Assembly (NCBI GenBank): GCA_013695005.1
Contig: JACDBJ010000413.1
Location: forward strand, 1-7,619
Source of the DNA: Pseudonocardiales bacterium
GTDB lineage: Bacteria; Actinomycetota; Actinomycetes; Mycobacteriales; Pseudonocardiaceae
DNA length: 7,619 bases
Direction of reading: 5' to 3'
Shown in pieces: positions 1-6,059 of the stretch. The notes under the pieces were generated by a model. That model made no database searches, had not been told where the DNA came from, and was given only the letters and a program-made list of their open reading frames with translations. The first letter of the stretch is position 1. Every line of letters begins with the position of its first letter. Made by a program: the position numbers and the translations under genes.

Positions 1-1093
1 CCACCGCGCCGTCGTCGCGCCGCCTGGTGCCGGCGTGCAGCACGCCCTCGCCGCCAGACCCGCCGATCACGTCGCCAAGCCGCGAGGTCCCCGGGTACCC
101 CTGCGCGGCCACGACCACCACCACCGCCGCCCCGGGCGCCCACTCCAGCGCCGACAAGCCGTCCAACCCGCCGGTGGCGCAGGCGTGCAGCAACCCGGCC
201 AGCGGGGAGCGCAGCAGCGCGAGCACCGCCTGGGTCTCCGGGTCGCCGAAGCGGCAGTTGAACTCGATCACCTGCGGCCCGTCGGAGGTGATCGCCAGCC
301 CGGCGTAGAGCAGCCCGTGAAAAGGCACTGCACGGCGCTGCATCTCGTCCACCACCGGGCGGACGACGCGCGCCACGATGTCGTCGACGAGGCCCTCGGA
401 CGCCCACGGCAGCGGCGCGTAGGCCCCCATCCCGCCGGTGTTCGGGCCTGCGTCGTCGTCGCCGACCCGCTTGAAGTCCTGCGCCGGCAGCAACGGCACC
501 ACGGTGGCGCCGTCGACCAGGCAGAACAGCGACACCTCCGGCCCGTCGAGGAAGGATTCCAGCAGCACGGGGTGGCCACCGTCGAGCAGCTTCATCGCGT
601 GCACCCGCGCGGCGTCGCGATCGGCCGTGACCACGACCCCCTTGCCGGCGGCCAGCCCGTCGTCCTTGACGACCCACACCGGGCCGAACCGCGACAGCGC
701 CGCGTCCAGCTCTGCGGGGGTGTCCACCAGCTCGGCCTGCGCGGTGGGGACGTCCGCGGCGCGCATCACGTCCTTGGCGAAGCGCTTGCTGCCCTCGATC
801 TGCGCCGCGGCCGCGCTCGGCCCGAAACACGCGACACCGGCGGCCCGGACGGCGTCGGCGGCACCGGCCACCAGCGGGATCTCCGGGCCGATCACGACCA
901 GGTCCGCGGACCAACGCACCGCGAGCGCGGCGACGGCCGCCGGGTCGGATACGTCCACACCCGGCTGCTCCGCCAGCGATGCCGTGCCGGCGTTCCCGGG
1001 GGCGCAGGCCAGCGCGGTGACGGCCGGATCGTGTGCGAGGGCGAGCACCAGGGCATGCTCACGGGCACCGGAACCGACCACCAGGACGCGCAT
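1..1093 (-). CDS. purD: Phosphoribosylamine--glycine ligase (GAR synthetase), C-terminus cut by window edge
   Basis: Catalyses the ATP-dependent joining of 5-phosphoribosylamine and glycine to form glycinamide ribonucleotide, the second step of de novo purine synthesis, in the cytoplasm. The 364 codons present read from an ATG at 1093 and show family signatures in order: the N-terminal GSGAREHAL loop (residues 7-15), GPE at 69-71, EGSKRFAK at about 100-107 opening the ATP-grasp domain, the glycine-rich KDDGLAAGKG segment, and IEFNCRFGDPET, whose E277 and N279 are expected metal ligands. Family members are about 420 residues, so roughly 55 are missing beyond the left edge. The start is fixed by the canonical MRVLVVGSGAREHAL opening; no strong ribosome binding site is seen. 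The regulator lies upstream in the same direction, and its possible out-of-frame tail ends 19 bp before this start, so co-transcription is possible. Identity is essentially certain. Confidence 0.97.
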   Translation of the reverse strand, partial: MRVLVVGSGAREHALVLALAHDPAVTALACAPGNAGTASLAEQPGVDVSDPAAVAALAVRWSADLVVIGPEIPLVAGAADAVRAAGVACFGPSAAAAQIEGSKRFAKDVMRAADVPTAQAELVDTPAELDAALSRFGPVWVVKDDGLAAGKGVVVTADRDAARVHAMKLLDGGHPVLLESFLDGPEVSLFCLVDGATVVPLLPAQDFKRVGDDDAGPNTGGMGAYAPLPWASEGLVDDIVARVVRPVVDEMQRRAVPFHGLLYAGLAITSDGPQVIEFNCRFGDPETQAVLALLRSPLAGLLHACATGGLDGLSALEWAPGAAVVVVVAAQGYPGTSRLGDVIGGSGGEGVLHAGTRRRDDGAV

Positions 1094-1112
1094 CGACAGA
1101 TCGTAGATCCGC

Positions 1113-1191
1113 TCAGATTTCGAAGCGGTAGCCCATGCCTGCTTCGGCCTCGGAGCTGTCCTCCGGGTGCACGAGGCTGGCGTTACTTCCG
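1113..1191 (-). other. Out-of-frame coding-like tail of the XRE regulator gene (probable frameshift)
   Basis: Removing one G from the G5 run at 1193-1197 (reverse strand) changes the regulator's ending from PGGGRK-stop to PGGDGSNAS and on through 26 new codons, finishing ...EAGMGYRFEI at a TGA at 1113-1115. By hand count, third positions of these codons are about 81% G/C, second positions about 46% and first positions about 65%, the pattern of true coding DNA in a GC-rich genome. The restored protein would be about 447 residues and would end 19 bp before purD. This is either a sequencing or assembly slip in a homopolymer, a real mutation, or a chance open frame. I favour one of the first two. 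Confidence 0.5.
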
Positions 1192-2457
1192 TCCCCCGCC
1201 AGGTACGGATCCGGCGGTCTGCCGCGTGGCCGCAATCATCGCGTCGTGGAAGTCTCGGGTGTCCGCCTCATCGGGATAGCGGTCTTGCAGCAGCTGGTCG
1301 AGCTCGGAGCCGACCATCAGCAGCGACGGTTGCGATCGGCGATCGATGGCCAGCGCCTCGTGGCCCAGCTTGATGGCATCGGCTAGGTCACCACGGCGCG
1401 CGGCGACGATCCCGAGCGTCAGTGACGCTTCGGCCTTACGCATCGGCGAGAGGTTGGTCCCGTCGGCCGCCGTCGTCTTCCGGATGATCTCGCTGGCGTG
1501 CAGCTCGGCCAGCTTGTCGTCGCCGATGAGGCGGTAGCAGTCCATCGCATAGAAGTCGAACTTCTCCGGGTCGACAACGAAATGGTTGTCAGGTCGTTCC
1601 GGGTAGGGAAGGGAGTCGAGGAGCACGCGACCCTTCTCGAGAGCCCGCGACACATTTCGGTCGTCACCCATCCGGGCCCACGCCTTCGCCTCCTGGGCCA
1701 GGAGCTGCACCGAGACGGAGCGGCGCCCTGCGGCATCCTGTCCGGCCTGAGCGGCCCGGATGACGTCCCGGTACCGGCCGGTGGTCAGCGCGATCCAGGC
1801 GCGCATCTCGTGGGCCCAACCGACGATCGAGTTGTTGCCCGCCTCGGTGCCGAGCTGCATCGCCGCTATCCGCGTCGCCTCCGACGCCAGGGTCTGGCCG
1901 GTGTCGTGCTCCAGACACCCGACGAGCAGGGTCAACCAGCCGGCGGCGTCCAGGACATCACGGTGCTGGGGAAGGGTGAGGCGCTCGTCGAGCAACGGGT
2001 TGAGCTGCATGAGCCATTGCCTGCTGTCCGCGATCAGCTCGTGCGGGTCACGGCGGACGTAATCGCAGCACAGTTGCTCGACGGTGAGGGCCAGGGCGTC
2101 GAGGGTGCTGTCGTCCACCGACGACCGGCGAATGCGCTGGACCAGCTCGTGGGTGTCCATGCCGCTGCGGACGACGAGCAGGTCGTCGGTGGTCCTGGCG
2201 CGGTACGGCGCGCGATGCTCACCGAAGATCGACTCGACGACCGTGCCGAGTGTCGCCGCGATCAGCGGCCGGTAGAACTCGTCGGGCTTGTTGCGGCCAC
2301 GCTCCCAGCGCTTCCACTGGTCGAGCAGCCCGTCGGGCAACGGCCCGTCGGCGAAGGTCCGCATCGCGGCCACCGCATCGCTCTGCGACCAACCTCGCGC
2401 GTGACGCTCCCGCCGAAGGCGCTCGGCCCAGGCAGGACGCCCAGTGTCCTCGGTCAC
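1183..2457 (-). CDS. XRE-family helix-turn-helix regulator with TPR-like C-terminal region
   Basis: Probable cytoplasmic transcriptional regulator of a type common in actinomycetes, 424 residues. The N-terminus (about residues 10-75) looks like a Cro/C1-type helix-turn-helix: an AERLRRERHARGWSQ opening, with LLDQWKRWERGRNKP (about 44-58) as the likely recognition helix and following turn. The rest (about 115-410) is alpha-helical with TPR-like Ala/Leu/Gly spacing, for example around 213-275 and 340-372, plus the segment NHFVVDPEKFDFYAMDCYR (291-309), which I recall as characteristic of this actinobacterial family. The start is GTG at 2457. No Shine-Dalgarno site precedes it, but a TACGCT hexamer ends 6 nt upstream, as expected for a leaderless mRNA. 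The C-terminus (SVPGGGRK) reads through a G5 run straight into a stop and is probably abnormal: another frame continues as coding-like sequence to 1113. Target genes and ligand are unknown; the divergent small gene at 2691 is a candidate target by position only. Confidence 0.88.
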   Translation of the reverse strand: MTEDTGRPAWAERLRRERHARGWSQSDAVAAMRTFADGPLPDGLLDQWKRWERGRNKPDEFYRPLIAATLGTVVESIFGEHRAPYRARTTDDLLVVRSGMDTHELVQRIRRSSVDDSTLDALALTVEQLCCDYVRRDPHELIADSRQWLMQLNPLLDERLTLPQHRDVLDAAGWLTLLVGCLEHDTGQTLASEATRIAAMQLGTEAGNNSIVGWAHEMRAWIALTTGRYRDVIRAAQAGQDAAGRRSVSVQLLAQEAKAWARMGDDRNVSRALEKGRVLLDSLPYPERPDNHFVVDPEKFDFYAMDCYRLIGDDKLAELHASEIIRKTTAADGTNLSPMRKAEASLTLGIVAARRGDLADAIKLGHEALAIDRRSQPSLLMVGSELDQLLQDRYPDEADTRDFHDAMIAATRQTAGSVPGGGRK

Positions 2458-2463
2458 GGGTCG

Positions 2464-2469
2464 AGCGTA
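2464..2469 (-). promoter_or_regulatory. Candidate -10 element for leaderless transcription of the regulator
   Basis: On the reverse strand the hexamer TACGCT (matching TANNNT) ends 6 nt before the GTG start at 2457. This spacing would place the transcription start on or next to the start codon, a leaderless arrangement common in actinobacteria, and it fits the absence of a Shine-Dalgarno site. No convincing -35 element is seen about 17 nt further upstream, so the call is tentative. Confidence 0.3.
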
Positions 2470-2504
2470 CCGATGCAGGTCAGCTCGGGCGTATCAGCGA
2501 TGAA

Positions 2505-2520
2505 GGGGCACACATGCCCC
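2505..2520. repeat. Perfect inverted repeat upstream of the regulator, possible operator
   Basis: GGGGCA at 2505-2510 and TGCCCC at 2515-2520 form a perfect 6-bp inverted repeat around a CACA centre. It lies 48-63 bp upstream of the regulator start, in the gap between it and the divergent small gene. The position and dyad symmetry suit a binding site for a dimeric regulator, possibly the adjacent XRE protein itself. A single copy this short can also arise by chance in GC-rich DNA. Confidence 0.35.
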
Positions 2521-2597
2521 CAACAGATGGCCCCCTGGTGCCTCTCCCGACAGCTGGCGGAACTCCTCAGGCTGGCAGTTGCTGATCGACGAAGCTT

Positions 2598-2639
2598 CAC
2601 GGCGGAGCCAGAGCGGATGCAATCCTCCGTCCCGCCGTG
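2598..2639. repeat. Nested inverted repeat able to form a structured hairpin
   Basis: CACGGCGG at 2598-2605 pairs perfectly with CCGCCGTG at 2632-2639 across a 26-nt spacer. Inside the spacer, GGAT at 2614-2617 can pair with ATCC at 2621-2624 across a GCA loop. The element lies just upstream of the small plus-strand gene, so in a transcript entering that gene it could act as a 5' leader hairpin or as a terminator for read-through. There is no T-run after it. The rest of the 2458-2690 interval shows no gene on either strand that I can support. Confidence 0.35.
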
Positions 2640-2690
2640 GTCCAGGGGAAGTGGGGCGCTGTGCGGGGTGCGGGGAGGGTGAGCGGTCGG

Positions 2691-2966
2691 GTGGCGGCGG
2701 TGACGGTGTTGCAGCCGCCGGGGCGTTACGGCGATGGGCCGGTGCACATCCGGGTGGACACGGCCCGGGCCGGGCTGTGGCGGCCGCCGTACGACTACGA
2801 GGTCGAGCTCAACGATTGGCGTTGTAAGTGGGACCCGATATTCGACTACGTCGAGATCGAGAATACCCACAGCGCGTTCATCTACCTCGGGCAGATGATC
2901 ACCCGCGGCGTGCCACCCGCAGCTCTCGCAGTAGTGCGACTCGCAGCCACGCAAAGCGGGTCGTGA
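2691..2966 (+). CDS. Small hypothetical protein, Trp/Tyr-rich, unrecognised family
   Basis: I do not recognise this roughly 91-residue protein. From about 2700 to 2910 the frame has strong G/C bias at third positions and a natural composition, with a distinctive core: RPPYDYEVELNDWRCKW, then DPIFDYVEIENTHS and AFIYLGQMITRG. It has no membrane span or signal peptide, so it is probably cytoplasmic. The start is uncertain. GTG codons lie in frame at 2661, 2679, 2691, 2700 and 2706; 2691 was chosen because GGAGG at 2674-2678 lies 12 nt upstream, while 2679 directly abuts that site. The last 20 or so residues (PPAALAVVRLAATQSGS) lose the third-position bias, so the native C-terminus may have been altered or may be poorly conserved. 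The gene is divergent from the XRE regulator, a layout often seen for a regulator and its target; that link is inference. Confidence 0.6.
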   Translation: MAAVTVLQPPGRYGDGPVHIRVDTARAGLWRPPYDYEVELNDWRCKWDPIFDYVEIENTHSAFIYLGQMITRGVPPAALAVVRLAATQSGS

Positions 2967-3000
2967 GCGGCGAGGCGAGCGGCCAGGCGTTCGGCTCATT

Positions 3001-3028
3001 CGGTCGGGTAGCGGAGCTGCGGTCGGGT
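3001..3028. repeat. Short direct repeat upstream of the phosphodiesterase gene
   Basis: The 9-mer CGGTCGGGT occurs at 3001-3009 and again at 3020-3028, a 19-bp period (close to two helical turns), 72-99 bp before the start at 3100. It could be a protein-binding site, but it is short and the sequence is low in complexity. Nothing else stands out in the 133-bp gap 2967-3099. Confidence 0.2.
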
Positions 3029-3099
3029 CCTTAGCGCACCGGCCGTTCATCAGCCCGTCAGTGACACGCAGCGCAATCATGGCGTCCCCGTAGGTTGGC

Positions 3100-4101
3100 G
3101 TGTCGAGAGTGGCGTACGTGGTCTTCTCCGCAACCACCGCACTGCCCGTCGTCATCGCCCACCGCGGCGCCAGCGGTTACCGCCCCGAGCACACCCTCGC
3201 CGGGTACGAGCTGGCTGCCCGCCTCGGCGCCGACTTCCTCGAACCCGACCTGGTCAGCACCCGCGACGGCGTGCTGGTCGCGCGGCACGAGCCGGAGATC
3301 GGTGCGACCACCGACGTCGCCCACCACCCCGAGTTCACCGACCGTTTCACCGCCAAGATGATCGACGGACGCCGCGTCAAGGGCTGGTTCGCCGAGGACT
3401 TCATGCTGGCCGAGCTGCGCACGCTGCGCGCCGTCGAGCGGATCCCCGCGCTGCGGCAGCGCAACACGCTCTACGACGGCCGCTACCCGGTGCCGACGTT
3501 CGGCGAGGTGATCGCGCTGGCGGCGCGGCTGAGCGACGAGCTGGGCCGCGAGATCGGCGTCTACCCCGAGACCAAGTGCCCGTCCTACCACCGAGGCATC
3601 GGACGGCCGCTGGAGCCGACGCTGGTGCAGGCGCTGCGCGAGGCCAACCTGGACCGGCCGGACGCGCCGGTGTTCGTGCAGTCCTTCGAGGCGTCCAGCC
3701 TGCGCGCGCTGCGTCCCGAGCTGAAGGTCCCGCTCGTGCAGCTCACCGAGACGGCGCCGCTCGGGCCGGCCGATTTCGCCGAGGTCGCCAGCTACGCCGA
3801 CGTCATCGGCCCGGACAAGGAGCTGATCGTGCCGCGGGACGCCACCGGCCGCTCCGCCGAGCCGACCGGCCTGGTGGCCGACGCCCATGCGGCCGGCCTC
3901 GCCGTGCACGCCTGGACCTTCCGCAACGAGAACCACTTCCTGCCCACCGACCTGCGCTCGACGGCGGGGCGGGCCGGCTACGGCAACGCGCTCGCGGAGT
4001 ACTGGCTGTTCGCCGAGCTCGGAGTCGACGGTGTCTTCACCGACCACCCCGACACCGCGGCGAGCGCGATCAGCGAGACGGTGGTCCCGCAGGCGTCCTG
4101 A
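3100..4101 (+). CDS. Glycerophosphodiester phosphodiesterase (GDPD family, GlpQ-like)
   Basis: Expected to hydrolyse glycerophosphodiesters (deacylated phospholipid headgroups) to glycerol-3-phosphate and an alcohol, supplying carbon and phosphate or recycling membrane lipid. The 333 residues show the GDPD TIM-barrel signatures: HRGASGYRPEHT with catalytic H21 and R22, LEPDLVSTRDG with metal ligands E48 and D50, ARHEPEIG with the second catalytic H63, YPETK with metal ligand E157, HAWTFRNEN and the C-terminal DGVFTDHPD. The insertion between about 70 and 130 matches the GlpQ-like actinobacterial subgroup as I recall it. The start is GTG at 3100. An in-frame TAG at 3091 rules out any longer N-terminus, and only about 16 residues precede the barrel, so no signal peptide is encoded even though many GlpQ-like relatives are exported. 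GTG codons at 3109 and 3118 are alternative starts. The gene converges on the zinc-finger gene with 13 bp between stops. Confidence 0.95.
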   Translation: MSRVAYVVFSATTALPVVIAHRGASGYRPEHTLAGYELAARLGADFLEPDLVSTRDGVLVARHEPEIGATTDVAHHPEFTDRFTAKMIDGRRVKGWFAEDFMLAELRTLRAVERIPALRQRNTLYDGRYPVPTFGEVIALAARLSDELGREIGVYPETKCPSYHRGIGRPLEPTLVQALREANLDRPDAPVFVQSFEASSLRALRPELKVPLVQLTETAPLGPADFAEVASYADVIGPDKELIVPRDATGRSAEPTGLVADAHAAGLAVHAWTFRNENHFLPTDLRSTAGRAGYGNALAEYWLFAELGVDGVFTDHPDTAASAISETVVPQAS

Positions 4102-4114
4102 GCGTCGGGGCCCG

Positions 4115-4387
4115 TCAGACGATCCGCTCGTCGACGTAGCACCAGCGCCACGACTCGCCCGGCTCGAACGACCGCATAACCGGGTGGCCGGCCTGGTCGG
4201 CGTGCGCGTGCGCATGCCGGCGCGGGCTGGAGTCGCAACAGGCCACATGGCCGCACGTCAGGCAGATCCGCAGGTGCGCCCAGAAGTTCTCGCCGATCGC
4301 GTGGCAGTCGGTGCATTCGTCCTTGCTGCTCGGGCTCGGCTTGACCCAGCCCGGCGTGTCGAACGGTTCGGTGTGCGCGCAGCTCAC
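4115..4387 (-). CDS. Stand-alone UBP-type zinc-finger protein
   Basis: A 90-residue protein consisting almost entirely of a ZnF-UBP domain, the fold that in eukaryotic deubiquitinases binds the free C-terminal Gly-Gly of ubiquitin. Putative zinc ligands follow the family order: C3 and H5, CTDC (C25, C28), CLTCGHVACC (C42, C45, C50), then H58, H62 and the GHP histidine H68. The ending SFEPGESWRWCYVDE is typical of bacterial members. No signal peptide or membrane span is present, so it should act in the cytoplasm; its bacterial ligand is unknown. The start is GTG at 4387, with AGGA 10 nt upstream. A GTG at 4405 is an in-frame alternative but would leave only 3 bp to the divergent antiporter start. 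The two genes are probably expressed together and may act together, which is inference from the layout. Confidence 0.9.
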   Translation of the reverse strand: MSCAHTEPFDTPGWVKPSPSSKDECTDCHAIGENFWAHLRICLTCGHVACCDSSPRRHAHAHADQAGHPVMRSFEPGESWRWCYVDERIV

Positions 4388-4408
4388 AAAGCCATCATCC
4401 TGCACACC

Positions 4409-5980
4409 GTGACGGGCCTGCTGTTGATCGGGCTGATTGTCGGGGCCCTGACGGTCACGGCGCTCTGCCGCCGGCTCGGTGTCGCGTCCCCGCTGGTACT
4501 GGTCGTCGTGGGGATCATGGCATCGTTCCTGCCCGGAGTGTCGGATCTCCGCTTCGATCCGAACGTCGTGCTGCTGCTCGTGATCACGCCGCTGCTGTAC
4601 TCCGCGGCCCTGGACTCCTCTTACCTCAGCATCCGCGCGAACCTGCGGCCGATCGGGCTGCTCGCCGTCGGACTGGTGATCTTCACAGCGGTGGCTGTCG
4701 CGCTGGCGGCGTGGTGGCTGATCCCGGGGCTGTCGTTCGCGGCGGCGTTGGTGCTGGGTGCGGTGGTGGCGCCGCCGGACGCGGTGGCCGCCGTGACCGT
4801 CGGTCGCCGGCTCGGCCTGCCGCGGCGGGTCATGACGATCCTCGCCGGCGAGAGCCTGTTCAACGACGCGACCGCGTTGACCCTGCTCCGGGTGGCGGTG
4901 GCCGCCGCGGTCGGCGCCGGGGTCTCGGTGATCGACGCCAGCCTGATGTTCGTGTGGTCGGTGGCCGGCGGTGTGGCGGTGGGGCTGGTCATCGGCTGGG
5001 TGGTGCACCGGGTCCGGCGCAAGCTCGACGACCCGCAGGTGGAGAGCGCGCTCGGGCTGGTGGTGCCGTTCACGGCGTTCCTGGTGGCCGAGGAGGCCCA
5101 CGCCTCGGGCGTGCTCGCGGTAGTCGTGGCAGGGCTCTACCTCGGTCACCACGCTCCCGAGACCGGCTTCGCCACCCGGCTGCAGGACGACGCGGTGTGG
5201 CGGGCGTCGGACACCGTGCTGGAGTCGGTGGTGTTCGCGCTGATAGGGCTGCAGCTGACCTCCGTGCTGCAACGAGCCGGCGACATCGGCGACCTGCTCA
5301 TGCTGGGAACGGCCATCACCGTCGTCGTCATATTGGCGCGGGTGCTGTGGGTGTTCCCCGCGACGTATGTGCCGCGGGCGTTGTTCCGCGGCGTGCGCGA
5401 CCGCGACCCTGCGCCGCGATGGCCGATCCCGGCCGTGATCTCGTGGGCCGGCATGCGGGGGGCGATCACGGTGGCGGCGGCGTTCGCCATCCCGCCCGAG
5501 CTGCCGCAGCGCGACGCACTGGTCTTCGTGGCCTTCTTCGTCACGGTCGCCACGCTGCTGCTGCACGGTACGACCCTGCCATGGGTGATCCGCAAGCTCG
5601 GCGTGCGGCGAACCGACCAGCAACAGGAGGTGCTGTCCGAGGCGGAGGCGCTGCATGCCGCCGTTCAGGCCGCCCTGAGACGGGTGGACGAGCTGGCACC
5701 CGAGGACGACCCGTTGAACGAGCACCTGACGCGCAAGCTGCGGATGTTCGCCCAGATGCAGTCCAACGCCGTGTGGGAGCGGCTCGGCCGGCCGGACTCG
5801 GAGACCGGCGAGAGCCCGACCGCCACCTACCGCCGGCTACGCCGCGAGATGCTCGGCGCGGAGCGGGACACCGTGGTGGAGTTGCGCAACGCCGGGCGGA
5901 TCGACGACGAGGTGCTGCGCCGGATCCTGCGCGAGCTCGACCTCGAAGAAGCCATGCTCACCAGGGAAGAGGAGCCGTGA
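4409..5980 (+). CDS. CPA1-family Na+/H+ antiporter
   Basis: A 523-residue inner-membrane cation/proton exchanger of the Na_H_Exchanger family, expected to expel Na+ (or K+) in exchange for H+ for pH and salt homeostasis. The first 390 or so residues are a run of hydrophobic helices. Family motifs include VVAPPDAVAAV with D124, GESLFNDATA (147-156) with D153 as the likely ion-binding acid, AEEAHASGVLAVVVAGL, and WAGMRGAIT (346-354). From about residue 395 (RKLGVRR) the protein becomes a charged helical cytoplasmic tail of roughly 130 residues rich in Glu, Arg and Leu, probably regulatory. The start GTG at 4409 directly precedes the first helix (TGLLLIGLIVGAL). No Shine-Dalgarno site is evident, so translation may be leaderless. 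It is divergent from the UBP zinc-finger gene with only 21 bp between starts, so its promoter must overlap that gene's 5' end. A hairpin terminator sits on its stop codon. Confidence 0.94.
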   Translation: MTGLLLIGLIVGALTVTALCRRLGVASPLVLVVVGIMASFLPGVSDLRFDPNVVLLLVITPLLYSAALDSSYLSIRANLRPIGLLAVGLVIFTAVAVALAAWWLIPGLSFAAALVLGAVVAPPDAVAAVTVGRRLGLPRRVMTILAGESLFNDATALTLLRVAVAAAVGAGVSVIDASLMFVWSVAGGVAVGLVIGWVVHRVRRKLDDPQVESALGLVVPFTAFLVAEEAHASGVLAVVVAGLYLGHHAPETGFATRLQDDAVWRASDTVLESVVFALIGLQLTSVLQRAGDIGDLLMLGTAITVVVILARVLWVFPATYVPRALFRGVRDRDPAPRWPIPAVISWAGMRGAITVAAAFAIPPELPQRDALVFVAFFVTVATLLLHGTTLPWVIRKLGVRRTDQQQEVLSEAEALHAAVQAALRRVDELAPEDDPLNEHLTRKLRMFAQMQSNAVWERLGRPDSETGESPTATYRRLRREMLGAERDTVVELRNAGRIDDEVLRRILRELDLEEAMLTREEEP

Positions 5981-5993
5981 CGCTCCTCTTCCC
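5964..5993. terminator. Strong hairpin overlapping the antiporter stop codon, likely bidirectional terminator
   Basis: GGGAAGAGGAGC (5964-5975) and GCTCCTCTTCCC (5982-5993) form a perfect 12-bp stem with a 6-nt loop, CGTGAC, that contains most of the TGA stop. It lies between the converging antiporter and purA genes, so it can serve both. No T-run follows on either strand, which suits the U-poor terminators often reported in actinobacteria. The remaining 5994-6059 shows nothing further. Confidence 0.75.
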
Positions 5994-6059
5994 CGCACTC
6001 GTGAGGCTTTACTTGCTTCCAGCGGGAGTTCTGTCACATGAGTGGAGCCACCACCACGC

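Noticed and set aside
35..1279. Long plus-strand open frame over purD
   Set aside because: It is antisense to the unmistakable purD motifs; its product is rich in Arg, His, Gly and Pro with no domain, as expected of a shadow frame in GC-rich DNA.
2454..3155. Minus-strand open frame containing a Cys-rich stretch CESHYCESCGW
   Set aside because: The Cys/His spacing looks zinc-finger-like and the third-position bias around 2905-2965 is fair, but the flanking sequence has weak bias, most of the frame is antisense to the better-supported small gene at 2691-2966, and no good start or family match is seen. Worth a quick homology search, not a call.
3058..4248. Long minus-strand frame antisense to the phosphodiesterase
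   Set aside because: It mirrors the phosphodiesterase coding frame, and its composition is low in complexity with no recognisable domain.
3887..4408. Upstream extension of the antiporter frame across the phosphodiesterase end and the zinc-finger gene
   Set aside because: The frame has no stop, but the translation before GTG 4409 is Arg/Pro/Ala-rich and antisense or out of frame to two well-supported genes; the first membrane helix starts right after 4409.
4388..5725. N-terminal extension of the zinc-finger gene across the antiporter
   Set aside because: The frame is open, but upstream of 4387 it is antisense to the transmembrane helices of the antiporter and encodes His/Arg/Gln-rich nonsense; only the last 90 residues are a real domain.
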